This document shows positions 9,144-17,247 of a stretch of DNA of 64,000 nucleotides, piece after piece. The stretch lies in the NCBI GenBank assembly GCA_963838795.1, contig CAWISL010000005.1, positions 248,001 through 312,000 of the forward strand, written 5' to 3'. Below the pieces are notes generated by a model. The model was not told the DNA's origin and did not search any database. It saw only the letters and a program-made list of their open reading frames with translations. The first letter of the stretch is position 1. Each line of letters opens with the position of its first letter. The position numbers and the translations under genes are program-made. Source of the DNA: JAIBJN01 sp963838795. Its GTDB lineage: Bacteria > Actinomycetota > Thermoleophilia > Gaiellales > Gaiellaceae.

Positions 9144-10395
9144 GTGACCGAAGCGCCGAACATCCACGCCGACCTGATCACCCCGCTCGGGGCCTACCTG
9201 AGGCTGCGCGCCGGGGGGCGCGCCGGCTTTCTGCTCGAGTCGGTCGAGAAGGGCCGTCTCGGCCGGCACAGCCTCGTGGGCGCGGGCACGCGGCTCGTCG
9301 CCTTCGACGAGGCCGAGCAGGAGGTCACGGCGGGCCGCCCCGTCGTCGGCTACCTCGGCTACGACCACGTCGCCGTGCTGGAGCCGACGGTTCCGCTCCC
9401 GGAGGCCGGCCCGGGGCTTCCGGAGAGCCGCTTCGTCGTCGCCGACACGCTCGTCCGCTTCGACCATGTCGCGAGCGTCGCCGAGGTGCTCGCGGGCGAT
9501 CCGGCCGAGGTCTCCGATCGTCTGGCCTGGGAGGTCGCGGAGGAGGCGGCGAACGCGGCTGGAACCGCTCGAACCCGGCGCTTCCCCTCGCAGGAGGCCT
9601 ACGAGCACGGCGTCCGGCGGGCGAAGGAGCACATCCGCGCGGGCGACGCCTTCCAGATCGTGCTCTCGCAGCGGGCGGAGCGGCAGACCGGCGCGTCGGC
9701 GCTCGCCCTCTACCGCTCGCTCCGGCGCATCAACCCGTCCCCGTACCACTTCCTGCTCGAGCTGGACGGGATCTCCCTCGTCGGCTCCTCCCCGGAGACC
9801 CTGGTCAAGCTCGAGGGCACGCGCGCCTCGCTGAACCCGATAGCCGGGACGACGAGCCCCGGTGCGGGTGACGCCGAGCGCCTGCTCGCGTCCGAGAAGG
9901 ACAAGGCCGAGCACGTCATGCTGGTCGACCTCGGCCGAAACGACCTCTCGCGGGTCTGCGCGGCCGGCACCGTTCACGTCGTCCGCTTCCTCGAGGCCGA
10001 GCGCTACTCGCACGTGACGCATCTCGTCTCGGAGGTCGCCGGGGAGCTGTCGCCCGGGCGGACGGGCTTCGACCTCCTGCGCGCCTGCTTCCCGGCGGGG
10101 ACGGTCTCGGGCGCGCCCGAAGGTTCGCGCGATGCAGATCATCTCCGAGCTCGAGGGCTACCGACGCGGCCCGTACGCCGGGGCGGTCGGATACGCCTTG
10201 CCGGACGGCTCGCTGGACACCTGCATCGCCATCCGCACCGTGATCCTGGCCGACGGCCTCGCCCGGCTGCAGGCGGGGGCAGGCCTCGTCGCCGACTCCG
10301 ACCCGGCCGCCGAGCACGAGGAGTGCCTGCGAAAGCTCGCCGCCCTGGAGGCGGCGCTCGCCGACGCGGAGCAGAATGGGATGACCCAGCCGTGA
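9144..10395 (+). CDS. trpE: Anthranilate synthase component I (one frameshift)
   Basis: First committed step of tryptophan synthesis: chorismate to anthranilate with TrpG. GTG start at 9144. The LLES tryptophan-binding motif of feedback-inhibited enzymes is at residues 31-34. The chorismate-utilising domain shows GDAFQIVLSQR, PSPYHFLLEL, SSPETLVKL, NPIAGTTSPG and VDLGRNDLSRV. The conserved SGAPKVRAMQII block is broken: removing the single G at 10119 restores it, so this is a one-base insertion. The protein ends DAEQNGMTQP at 10395, and its stop overlaps the trpG start in GTGA. The N-terminal domain is short (about 417 residues in all). Confidence 0.95.
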
Positions 10396-10957
10396 TTCTC
10401 CTCGTCGACAACTACGACAGCTTCACCTACAACCTCGCTCACCTCTTCCAGGAGCTGGGCGCCGAGGTGACGGTGCTCCGAAACGACGCCGTCGACGCGG
10501 ACGGCGCCGAGCGGCTGGCGCCGAGCCACCTGGTCATCTCCCCCGGACCCGGCCGGCCCGAGGACGCGGGCGCCTCGGTCGACCTCGTCCGCCGCCTGGG
10601 GCCGCGCGTCCCGACGCTCGGCGTCTGCCTCGGCCACCAGGCGATCGTGCAGGCCTTCGGCGGCGAGATCGGTCAGGCGCACAAGCTCCTGCACGGGAAG
10701 GCGAGCGCCGTTACCCATGACGGCCAGGGCATCTTCGAGGGGCTCCCGGATCCGCTCGCCGGCAGGGCGCTACCACTCGCTGGCGGCGACCCTCGTTCCC
10801 GGAGGAGCTCGAGGTCTGCGCGAGCGCCGACGACGGTGAGGTCATGGCCGTGCGTCATCGCGAGCTTCCTGTGGTCGGTATCCAGTTCCACCCGGAGTCG
10901 GTGCTCACGCCGGACGGGCCCGCGCTCGGCCGCAACTTCCTCGAGGGCAAGCGATGA
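10392..10957 (+). CDS. trpG: Anthranilate synthase component II, glutamine amidotransferase (two frameshifts)
   Basis: Class I glutamine amidotransferase that feeds ammonia to TrpE. GTG start overlapping the trpE stop. VDNYDSFTYNL opens the protein, the nucleophile Cys is in GVCLGHQAI, and the catalytic His-Glu pair is in IQFHPESVLTPDG. From about 10762 the frame changes: RYHSLAATLVP is read in a second frame and PEELEVCASADDGEVMAV in a third, consistent with one indel near 10762 and an extra C near 10800. The end, RNFLEGKR-stop, overlaps trpD in ATGA, so the operon is otherwise preserved. Confidence 0.93.
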
Positions 10958-11982
10958 CGATCCAGGAGGCGCTCGCCCAGCTGCTCGAGGGGCGCGACCT
11001 CACGCGCGGCGAGGCGCGCGACGTGATGAACCAGATCATGAGCGGCGAGGCGACCCCCGCGCAGATGGGAGGCTTCCTGGTCGCGCTGCGGCTGAAAGGG
11101 GAGCGCGCGGACGAGATCGCGGGATGCGCGGAGGCGATGCGCGAGCACGTCCTCTCGGTGCGACCTCGGCGGGAGGATCTCGTCGACACGGCTGGAACGG
11201 GCGGCGACGGCGCGCGGACCTTCAACATCTCCACGGCGGCCGCGCTGGTGGCGGCCGCTGCGGGCGCCGGCGTGGCCAAGCACGGCAACCGCGCGGTCTC
11301 CTCGGCGTCAGGGTCCGCCGACGTGCTCGAGTCGCTCGGTTTCCGGCTCGACCTGGCGCCCCCGCAGATCGAGCGGTCGATCGACGAGCTCGGCTTCGGC
11401 TTCCTGTTCGCCCAGGCGCACCATCCGGCCATGCGGTACGCGGCGCCCGTTCGTCGCGAGCTGGCCACGCGCACCGTCTTCAACGTCCTCGGGCCACTGA
11501 CCAACCCGGCCGGAGCGCGGGCGCAGGTCGTCGGGGTCTACGCTCCCGAGCTGGTGGAGACGATCGCCTCGGTACTGGCGACCCTCGGCGCACGGCGCGC
11601 GTTCGTCGTCCACGGCGCCGGCGGCATCGACGAGCTCTCACCGGCGGGGCCCAACCTCGTCTGCGAGGTCGTCGACGGCGATGTGACGCGGCGGGAGATC
11701 GATCCGCAGGTCTTCGGCGTCCCGCGCTGCTCGTCCGCCGACCTCGCGGGCGGCACGCCCGGGGAGAACGCCGTCGTCGTGCGCGAGATCCTCGCCGGCG
11801 CGGGCGGCCCGAAGCGCGAGGCGGTGCTCCTGAACGCCGCGGGAGCGATCGCCGCCGCGGGCCATGCCACGGATCTCGCGGGGGGCTACGGCCTTGCCGC
11901 GGAGGTCGTCGACTCCGGCGCGGCCGCCGAGCGCCTGGACGCGCTCGTCACCTTCTCGCAGCAGGAGGCCGTGTCCCCATGA
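10954..11982 (+). CDS. trpD: Anthranilate phosphoribosyltransferase
   Basis: Transfers phosphoribosyl from PRPP to anthranilate, the second step after TrpEG. 342 residues, intact. The PRPP motif DTAGTGGDGARTFNIS, then KHGNRAVSSASGSADVLE and RTVFNVLGPLTNPA are canonical. Start ATG overlaps the trpG stop by four bases, which favours translational coupling. The stop at 11980-11982 overlaps another ATG (11979). Confidence 0.97.
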   Translation: MTIQEALAQLLEGRDLTRGEARDVMNQIMSGEATPAQMGGFLVALRLKGERADEIAGCAEAMREHVLSVRPRREDLVDTAGTGGDGARTFNISTAAALVAAAAGAGVAKHGNRAVSSASGSADVLESLGFRLDLAPPQIERSIDELGFGFLFAQAHHPAMRYAAPVRRELATRTVFNVLGPLTNPAGARAQVVGVYAPELVETIASVLATLGARRAFVVHGAGGIDELSPAGPNLVCEVVDGDVTRREIDPQVFGVPRCSSADLAGGTPGENAVVVREILAGAGGPKREAVLLNAAGAIAAAGHATDLAGGYGLAAEVVDSGAAAERLDALVTFSQQEAVSP

Positions 11983-12031
11983 GCCACGATCTGGGGCCAG
12001 GCGCTTGCGGCCGGAGAGGACGCGTCGGCTG

Positions 12032-13201
12032 ATGGGGCGCTTCAGGGACGCGCTGGCGCGAGAGGGGCTAGGCGCGATCGCGGAGGTCAAGCGCCGTTCG
12101 CCGTCGGCCGGCGACCTGCGGCCGCACGCCGATCCCGCCGCCCTGGCGAAAGCTTTCCAGGAGAACGGCGCCGCCGCGGTGTCGATCCTCGTCGACGAGC
12201 GCTTCGGGGGCACCTTCGACGACCTCGCAGCGGCCCGCGCGGCGACGACCGTTCCCTTGCTGGCGAAGGGCTTCTTCGACGACCAGGGCGACCTGCTGCA
12301 GGCGCGCATCGCCGGCGCTGACGCCGCCCTCCTGCTCCTCCGCGACGTGGACGACGAGCAGGCGCGCCTCATGCTGGGCGGGGCTCACGAGCTCGGGCTC
12401 GACCTCCTCGTCGAGGCGCACGACTCCGAGGAGCTGGCGCGGGCGGTCGCCCTCGACGCCGGCATCATCGGCGTCAACGCGCGCGACCTCGGCACCTTCG
12501 AGATCGACCGCCGCGCGCAGCTCGCCCTCGTCGCCGCCGCACCTCGAGACCGCCTGATCGTCGCCGAGAGCGCGATCGGAAACCGGGCCCAGGGGGCCGA
12601 GGCGGAGCTCGCCGGCGCCGACGCGATCCTCGTCGGCTCCACCCTGATGCGGGCGGACGACCCCGGGGCGAAGCTGACCGAGCTCCTGGCGCGGCCGCTG
12701 GTGAAGATCTGCGGGCTGACCCGCGCCGAGGACGTCGCCGCGGCGGCGGAGGCCGACGCCGACCTGGCCGGGTTCGTTCTCGCCGAGAGCCCGCGCCGCG
12801 CGGAGGCGCCGCTCCCCGTTCCGGAGACGATGCTCTCCGTCGCGGTCTGCGTCGGCGAGCCGGCGGATGCGGGCACCGACCTCGTCCAGCTCTACCCGGA
12901 GGAGGAGGGCCACCGAGCACGCAACGGCGTCCTCCTCCGCGACGGCGAGACCGTGGCGATCGTCCGTGACCTGCCCTGGCTCGGCAGCGACGCCCGCCAC
13001 TGGGACGAGGCGGCGGCGGTCTCGGGCCGCGTGCTCCTCGCCGGCGGGCTCGGCCCCGAAAACGTCCGCGACGCCATCGAGGCCGTCCACCCCTGGGCCG
13101 TCGATGCCAGCCGCAGCCTCGAGCGGTCGCCCGGGGTCAAGGATCACGGGAGGATCCGCGCGTTCGTCGAGTCCGCCCGTCCCGAGGCGGTGCGGGCATG
13201 A
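12032..13201 (+). CDS. trpCF: Indole-3-glycerol-phosphate synthase / phosphoribosylanthranilate isomerase fusion
   Basis: Two-domain enzyme for steps four and three of tryptophan synthesis. The TrpC part (residues 1 to about 228) shows IAEVKRRSPSAGDLRP, LLAKGFFDD, GVNARDLGTF and VAESAIGN. The TrpF part starts LVKICGLTRAEDV, with the catalytic Cys, and ends WAVDASRSLERSPGVKD, with the catalytic Asp. TrpF is only about 160 residues and lacks the usual VQLHG strand (here LVQLYPEEEGH). Start at ATG 12032 follows GGAGAGGA by 11 bases. An ATG at 11979 overlapping the trpD stop could be the true start if an indel hides between them. The stop overlaps trpB in ATGA. Confidence 0.92.
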   Translation: MGRFRDALAREGLGAIAEVKRRSPSAGDLRPHADPAALAKAFQENGAAAVSILVDERFGGTFDDLAAARAATTVPLLAKGFFDDQGDLLQARIAGADAALLLLRDVDDEQARLMLGGAHELGLDLLVEAHDSEELARAVALDAGIIGVNARDLGTFEIDRRAQLALVAAAPRDRLIVAESAIGNRAQGAEAELAGADAILVGSTLMRADDPGAKLTELLARPLVKICGLTRAEDVAAAAEADADLAGFVLAESPRRAEAPLPVPETMLSVAVCVGEPADAGTDLVQLYPEEEGHRARNGVLLRDGETVAIVRDLPWLGSDARHWDEAAAVSGRVLLAGGLGPENVRDAIEAVHPWAVDASRSLERSPGVKDHGRIRAFVESARPEAVRA

Positions 13202-14319
13202 GCGTCGCCGAGTACGGCGCCTACGGCGGACAGTACGTCCCCGAGACGTTGATGCCGGCGCTGGAGGAGCTCGAGCGCGGCTGGGAGGAGATCCGGGCCG
13301 ACGCGAGCTTCGCGGTCGAGCTGAACGAGCTGCGTCGGACCTACGTGGGCCGGCCGACGCCGCTCTACCTCGCGGAGCGCGTCGGCGACGGGCGCCGGAT
13401 CTACCTGAAACGCGAGGATCTCTGCCACACGGGCGCCCACAAGATCAACAACGCCGTCGGGCAGGCGCTGATCGCCCGTGGGCTCGGCAAGCAGCGCATC
13501 GTGGCCGAGACCGGCGCCGGCCAGCACGGCGTGGCCGCGGCCACCGTGTGCGCGCGCTTCGGGCTGGAGTGCATCGTCTACATGGGCGCCGAGGACATGG
13601 AGCGACAGAAGCCGAACGTCGAGCGGATGGGGCTTCTGGGCGCAGAGGTGCGCGCCGTCGAGTTCGGGACCCGCACGCTGAAGGAGGCGACGAGCGAAGC
13701 GATCCGCGACTGGATCACGAACGTCGAGACGACGCACTATCTGATCGGCTCCTGCGTCGGCCCGCACCCGTACCCGGAGATCGTGGCCGAGCTCCAGTCC
13801 GTCATCGGCTTCGAGGCGCGCGAGCAGATCCTCGAGGCCGAGGGCAGGCTCCCCGAAGCGGTGGTCGCGTGCGTGGGAGGCGGCTCGAACGCGATCGGTA
13901 CCTTCGCCGGGTTCGTCGCGGACGAAGCTGTCCGCCTGATCGGCGTCGAGGCGGCCGGCGCCGCCAGCCTCGGCGCCGGGCGGCCAGGCGTGCTCCACGG
14001 CGCCCGCTCCTCGGTCCTCGCGGACGACGACGGCCAGATCGCGGACGCCCACTCGATCTCGGCCGGCCTCGACTACCCCGGTGTCGGACCGGAGCACGCC
14101 CACCTCCGGGACACCGGGCGCGCCGAGTATCTCCCTGCGACGGACGAGGAGGCGCTGGCCGCACTCCATCTCCTGGCGGAGCGCGAAGGGATCATCGCCG
14201 CGCTCGAGCCCTCGCACGCGCTTGCCCGCGCGCTCGAGCTGGACGCCGAGCTGATCGTCGTCTGCCTGTCCGGCCGTGGCGACAAGGATCTCGGCGTCGT
14301 CCTCGCGCACGAGGCATGA
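13198..14319 (+). CDS. trpB: Tryptophan synthase beta chain
   Basis: PLP enzyme that condenses indole with serine. 373 residues, intact. YGAYGGQYVPETLMPALEEL at the start, the PLP lysine in GAHKINNAVGQA, GAGQHGVAAATVCA, the phosphate-binding GGGSNAIGTFAGF and a C-terminal SGRGDKDLGVV. It overlaps trpCF and trpA by four bases each. It is slightly shorter than the 390-400 residues usual for TrpB, mostly at the N-terminus. Confidence 0.97.
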   Translation: MSVAEYGAYGGQYVPETLMPALEELERGWEEIRADASFAVELNELRRTYVGRPTPLYLAERVGDGRRIYLKREDLCHTGAHKINNAVGQALIARGLGKQRIVAETGAGQHGVAAATVCARFGLECIVYMGAEDMERQKPNVERMGLLGAEVRAVEFGTRTLKEATSEAIRDWITNVETTHYLIGSCVGPHPYPEIVAELQSVIGFEAREQILEAEGRLPEAVVACVGGGSNAIGTFAGFVADEAVRLIGVEAAGAASLGAGRPGVLHGARSSVLADDDGQIADAHSISAGLDYPGVGPEHAHLRDTGRAEYLPATDEEALAALHLLAEREGIIAALEPSHALARALELDAELIVVCLSGRGDKDLGVVLAHEA

Positions 14320-15062
14320 GCAAGTCCCTCTCGATCTACCTGATGTCCTTCCCGGAGACGCCGGAGCTGGCCGAGGCGGCCGTCGAGGGGGGCGCCGACC
14401 TGCTGGAGCTCGGCTTTCCCTTCTCCGATCCGCTCGCCGACGGGCCAGTGATCCGACTGGCCGGAGAGCGCGCGCTCGAGCGAGGAATGCGCACACAGCG
14501 GTGCCTCGAGTGCCTGGCCGAGACACGGCGCCGCGTCGGCGAGGACGTGCCTCTGATCCCGATGACCTACGCGTCCATCCTCGAGGCGTACGGCTACGAC
14601 CGCTTCTGGAACGACGCGAGGGCGGCGGGCGCGACCAGCCTGATCGTCGCCGACCTCCCGCTCGAGGCGGCGCCGGAGCTCCCCCGCGTCCAGCTGGTGG
14701 CGCCGACGTCGACGAGCGAGCGCATCGAGCTCGCCGCCAGGCGGACGCACGGCTGGCTCTACCTCGTCTCGCTGACCGGCACGACCGGCGCGCGGACGAG
14801 CGTCTCGTCGCAGCTCGAGGCCCTCGTCGAGCGCGCACGGAGCGTGACCGCTGTGCCGCTCCTCGCCGGCTTCGGCATCTCGACGCCCGAGCAGGCCGCC
14901 GCCGCCGCGGCCCTCGCGGACGGCGTCGTCGTCGGAAGCCGCGCGGTGCAGGTCGCGGACGAATCAGGGCCTGAGGGCCTGCGCAGCTATGTCGCGTCGC
15001 TTCGCGAGGCCGTGGACGCGATCACCGCCCCCGACCCTCTAGACGCCCGCCGGCGCGCTTAA
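14316..15062 (+). CDS. trpA: Tryptophan synthase alpha chain
   Basis: Cleaves indole-3-glycerol phosphate and passes indole to TrpB. 248 residues, intact. The catalytic Glu and Asp lie in LELGFPFSDPLADGPVI; PMTYASILEAYG, GLIVADLPLE-type (here SLIVADLPLE) and GFGISTPEQ are as expected. ATG overlaps the trpB stop. The TAA stop at 15060-15062 lies inside the dispersed repeat that starts at 15059. Last gene of the operon. Confidence 0.96.
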   Translation: MSKSLSIYLMSFPETPELAEAAVEGGADLLELGFPFSDPLADGPVIRLAGERALERGMRTQRCLECLAETRRRVGEDVPLIPMTYASILEAYGYDRFWNDARAAGATSLIVADLPLEAAPELPRVQLVAPTSTSERIELAARRTHGWLYLVSLTGTTGARTSVSSQLEALVERARSVTAVPLLAGFGISTPEQAAAAAALADGVVVGSRAVQVADESGPEGLRSYVASLREAVDAITAPDPLDARRRA

Positions 15063-15128
15063 CTCTCCAGGGGCACCCCGTCCCACCACCCGCGTCCGAG
15101 CGTACTCAGGAGAAGCACACGCATGTGT
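15058..15128 (+). repeat. Dispersed repeat, copy A
   Basis: Reads CTTAACTC, four bases, GGGGCACCCC, then CCCACCACCCGC, TCCGAGCGTA and a tail containing GCACACGC. It matches copies at 18985-19055, 47494-47565 and 49488-49561. The trpA stop codon is within the first motif. The plus strand here is C-rich and G-poor, downstream of the gene. Confidence 0.75.
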
Positions 15129-15189
15129 GACCGAGTGTGCCACGAGTGCAAGACCTGGGCCTCCTGACGTGGCGCGGCGCCGGGACCGC

Positions 15190-15222
15190 GGAACGGGGCC
15201 CGACAAACTCGGGCCCCGTTCC
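15190..15222. terminator. Bidirectional hairpin terminator between trpA and the RTX gene
   Basis: GGAACGGGGCCCG (15190-15202), loop ACAAACT, CGGGCCCCGTTCC (15210-15222): a perfect 13-bp stem between two convergent genes. There is no T-run on either side, as is common in very GC-rich genomes. Confidence 0.6.
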
Positions 15223-15241
15223 TCGTGCCGCACGCCCCCCG

Positions 15242-16135
15242 CTACGCGAGGGTGAGGACGCGCTCGCAGTTCTCGGCCGTGTCACCGGGCCGAAGCACGG
15301 CGCGATCGCGATCGTCCGCGTGCTCGCCGCAGTCGAGCGTGTCGACCGCCCCGTCGTCGGCAGCTGCGAAGAGACGGTCGTTGCCCCCCTCGCCGAACAG
15401 CTCGTCGGCGCCCCCGCCGCCCCAGAGCCAGTCGTGTCCCTCGCCACCGTTGAGGAGGTCGTCCTCGGAGCCACCCCAGAGCCTGTCTGGGCCGCCGTCG
15501 CCGTTGAGCGTGTCGATGCCCTTCTGGCCGAAGAGGAAGTCGGCGGCGCCGAGCCCCGAGACGGTGTCGTTCCCGGCCAAGGCAAGGATGAAGTCGCGCT
15601 TCTCGGAGCCGGTGAGCGTGTCGTCCCCGCGAGTTCCGCGCTGGAGGACGACCCGGGAGCGCCGCGCCGGCACGACCCGCACACGCTCACAGTCGATGGC
15701 GACGTCGCCGAGCCGGACGACCGCACGGTCGCGCCCGGCGCCGCAATCGACGATGTCGGGCATGCCGTCGTTCTCCCCGGACTGGAGGAGGTCGTTGTCG
15801 GGGCCGCCCTCGAGCATGTCGAGGCCCCGGCCGCCGTGGAGGAGGTCCGGCCCGCCGCCGCCTTCGAGCGAGTCGTGGCCGGCGCCGCCCCACAGCACGT
15901 CGGCGCCGGCGTCACCGGTGAGCGAGTCGTCGCCGCGGTGGCCGAAGAGGAAGTCCCGGGCGCCGTTTCCTGCCAGCGTGTCGTTCCCGGCGCGACCGTA
16001 GATGAAGTCCCGCTCGTCCGTGCCGACGAGCGTGTCGTCGCCCGGCGTGCCGACGATGACCTTGGCCGAGGCGGCCGGGGCGATCGCCAGCGCCGCGAGA
16101 GCGGCTGCCGCGGCGAGAAGAAGTGAGCGCTTCAC
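15242..16135 (-). CDS. Secreted RTX-like calcium-binding protein
   Basis: Exported protein built of hemolysin-type calcium-binding nonapeptides, repeatedly of the form GGxGxDxLxG (LWGGAGHDSLEGG, LHGGRGLDMLEGG, LNGGEGHDWLWGG). GTG start at 16135 with AAGGA six bases upstream gives the signal peptide VKRSLLLAAAAALAALAIAP ending ASA. Two copies of a module DCG...DRAV...CERV, with a Cys pair, separate the repeat blocks. The next gene upstream (16227-17135) is a paralogue with the same plan. Function unknown; probably a cell-surface or secreted beta-roll protein. Confidence 0.88.
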   Translation of the reverse strand: MKRSLLLAAAAALAALAIAPAASAKVIVGTPGDDTLVGTDERDFIYGRAGNDTLAGNGARDFLFGHRGDDSLTGDAGADVLWGGAGHDSLEGGGGPDLLHGGRGLDMLEGGPDNDLLQSGENDGMPDIVDCGAGRDRAVVRLGDVAIDCERVRVVPARRSRVVLQRGTRGDDTLTGSEKRDFILALAGNDTVSGLGAADFLFGQKGIDTLNGDGGPDRLWGGSEDDLLNGGEGHDWLWGGGGADELFGEGGNDRLFAAADDGAVDTLDCGEHADDRDRAVLRPGDTAENCERVLTLA

Positions 16136-16226
16136 GGCGTTCCTTTCCGCGAGGTGGATCGTGCGAACGCACTGAACCACCGCGCTGTATGGAAGCCGTG
16201 GGGGTTGTGTTAAGCAGCCGTAAGAC

Positions 16227-17135
16227 TTAGCGGGCGATCCTGATCACGCGCTCGCAGTTCTGAACGGTGTCGTTCGGTCGTACGACTGCGCGGTCACGTC
16301 CGTCACCGCAGTCGATGACGTCGACCTCGTGGTCGTTGGCAACCGAGATCAGTTCGTCGTCGTGTTCACCCCCGTCGAGGTAATCCAGCCCGCTGCCTCC
16401 CCAGAGCCGGTCGTCGCCACCTTGGCCGAGGAGCTGATCGCTGTGGGCGCCTCCGATCAGGAGGTCGGGCCCATGGCTCCCGTCGAGCACGTCCTCCCCC
16501 TCGTTCCCCCAAAGCATGTCGGGGAAGGCGTGTCCGTTCAAATAGTCGTTGCCACTCAGCCCTACGAGTAGGTCGCGAAAGTGGCCGAACCAATCGTCCC
16601 AATGGTTCTCCTCGTTCGTGTCCCGCCAGAGCCGCCCCTGCACCCCGGGACCGGGGAGACGTACGACACGCTCGCAGTTGAAGGCCTGATCGCGCCTGTT
16701 GACGACCGCGCGATCGAAGCCCGCACCGCAGTCGACCGAGTCCAGGCGGCCGTCCTCATCGCCCGCCCTGACGACGTCGTTCCCGGAGCCAGCCTCGACG
16801 ACGTCGCCGCCGTAGCCGGGCCAGATCCGGTCGGCGCCGTGCCCGCCGTCGAGCGTGTCGTCCCGACCCAGGCCCCAGAGCCAGTCGTTGCCCCAGTCGC
16901 CCAGGAGGATGTCGCTGCCCTCCTCGCCGTGGAGGTGGTCGCCGCCGCGGAGCCCGACGAGCACGTCCTTCCCGAAACGGCCGAAGATGTCGTCACGCTT
17001 CTGCGTGCCCACTAGTTTGTTGTCCCGCTGGTTGCCGACGATCGCCTTGGCCGAAACGGCCTGCGCCACGGCGAGCGTGACGACCAGTGCGAGGGCAAGC
17101 ATGGCAAGCAGCCGCATCCATGTCCCGGGCCCCAT
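16227..17135 (-). CDS. Secreted RTX-like calcium-binding protein, paralogue
   Basis: 302 residues. N-terminal hydrophobic segment MRLLAMLALALVVTLAVAQA ending VSA, then IVGNQRDNKLVGT and calcium-binding repeats (LRGGDHLHGEEGSDILLG, LDGGHGADRIWPG, LWGGSGLDYLDGG). It carries the same DCGxGxDRAVV...CERV module twice, so it is a tandem duplicate of the protein at 15242-16135, though the repeats have diverged a good deal. A TACTTT -10 box eight bases before the ATG at 17135 supports that start; Met7 (17117) is an alternative. Secreted; role unknown. Confidence 0.87.
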   Translation of the reverse strand: MGPGTWMRLLAMLALALVVTLAVAQAVSAKAIVGNQRDNKLVGTQKRDDIFGRFGKDVLVGLRGGDHLHGEEGSDILLGDWGNDWLWGLGRDDTLDGGHGADRIWPGYGGDVVEAGSGNDVVRAGDEDGRLDSVDCGAGFDRAVVNRRDQAFNCERVVRLPGPGVQGRLWRDTNEENHWDDWFGHFRDLLVGLSGNDYLNGHAFPDMLWGNEGEDVLDGSHGPDLLIGGAHSDQLLGQGGDDRLWGGSGLDYLDGGEHDDELISVANDHEVDVIDCGDGRDRAVVRPNDTVQNCERVIRIAR

Positions 17136-17143
17136 CGGACCGA

Positions 17144-17149
17144 AAAGTA
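17144..17149 (-). promoter_or_regulatory. -10 box (TACTTT) of the second RTX gene
   Basis: TACTTT ends eight bases before the ATG at 17135, in line with the leaderless pattern seen at many operon heads here. Confidence 0.4.
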
Positions 17150-17247
17150 GTCTCGGCCGGCACGGATTTCCAGACCGGGAGCCGAGGAACCGTCTCTTCC
17201 GGGGCGTAGGCTATTCCCATGGCCAGCAGCGTCCCCCATCGTTCGTA

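Noticed and set aside
9144..12032. A 962-residue reading frame running through trpE, trpG and trpD
   Set aside because: Only the first third is TrpE; the rest is out of frame with the clear TrpG and TrpD motifs and arises from the indel at 10119.
15058..15128. Repeat copies as integron attC sites (GCTTAAC fits the RYYYAAC core next to a stop codon)
   Set aside because: The other end reads GCGTAAC on the same strand instead of GTTRRRY, copy C breaks the first core, there is no long internal inverted repeat and no integrase gene.
15137..16126. Long plus-strand reading frames antisense to the RTX genes
   Set aside because: They mirror the repeat codons of the RTX proteins and have no start context or domain.
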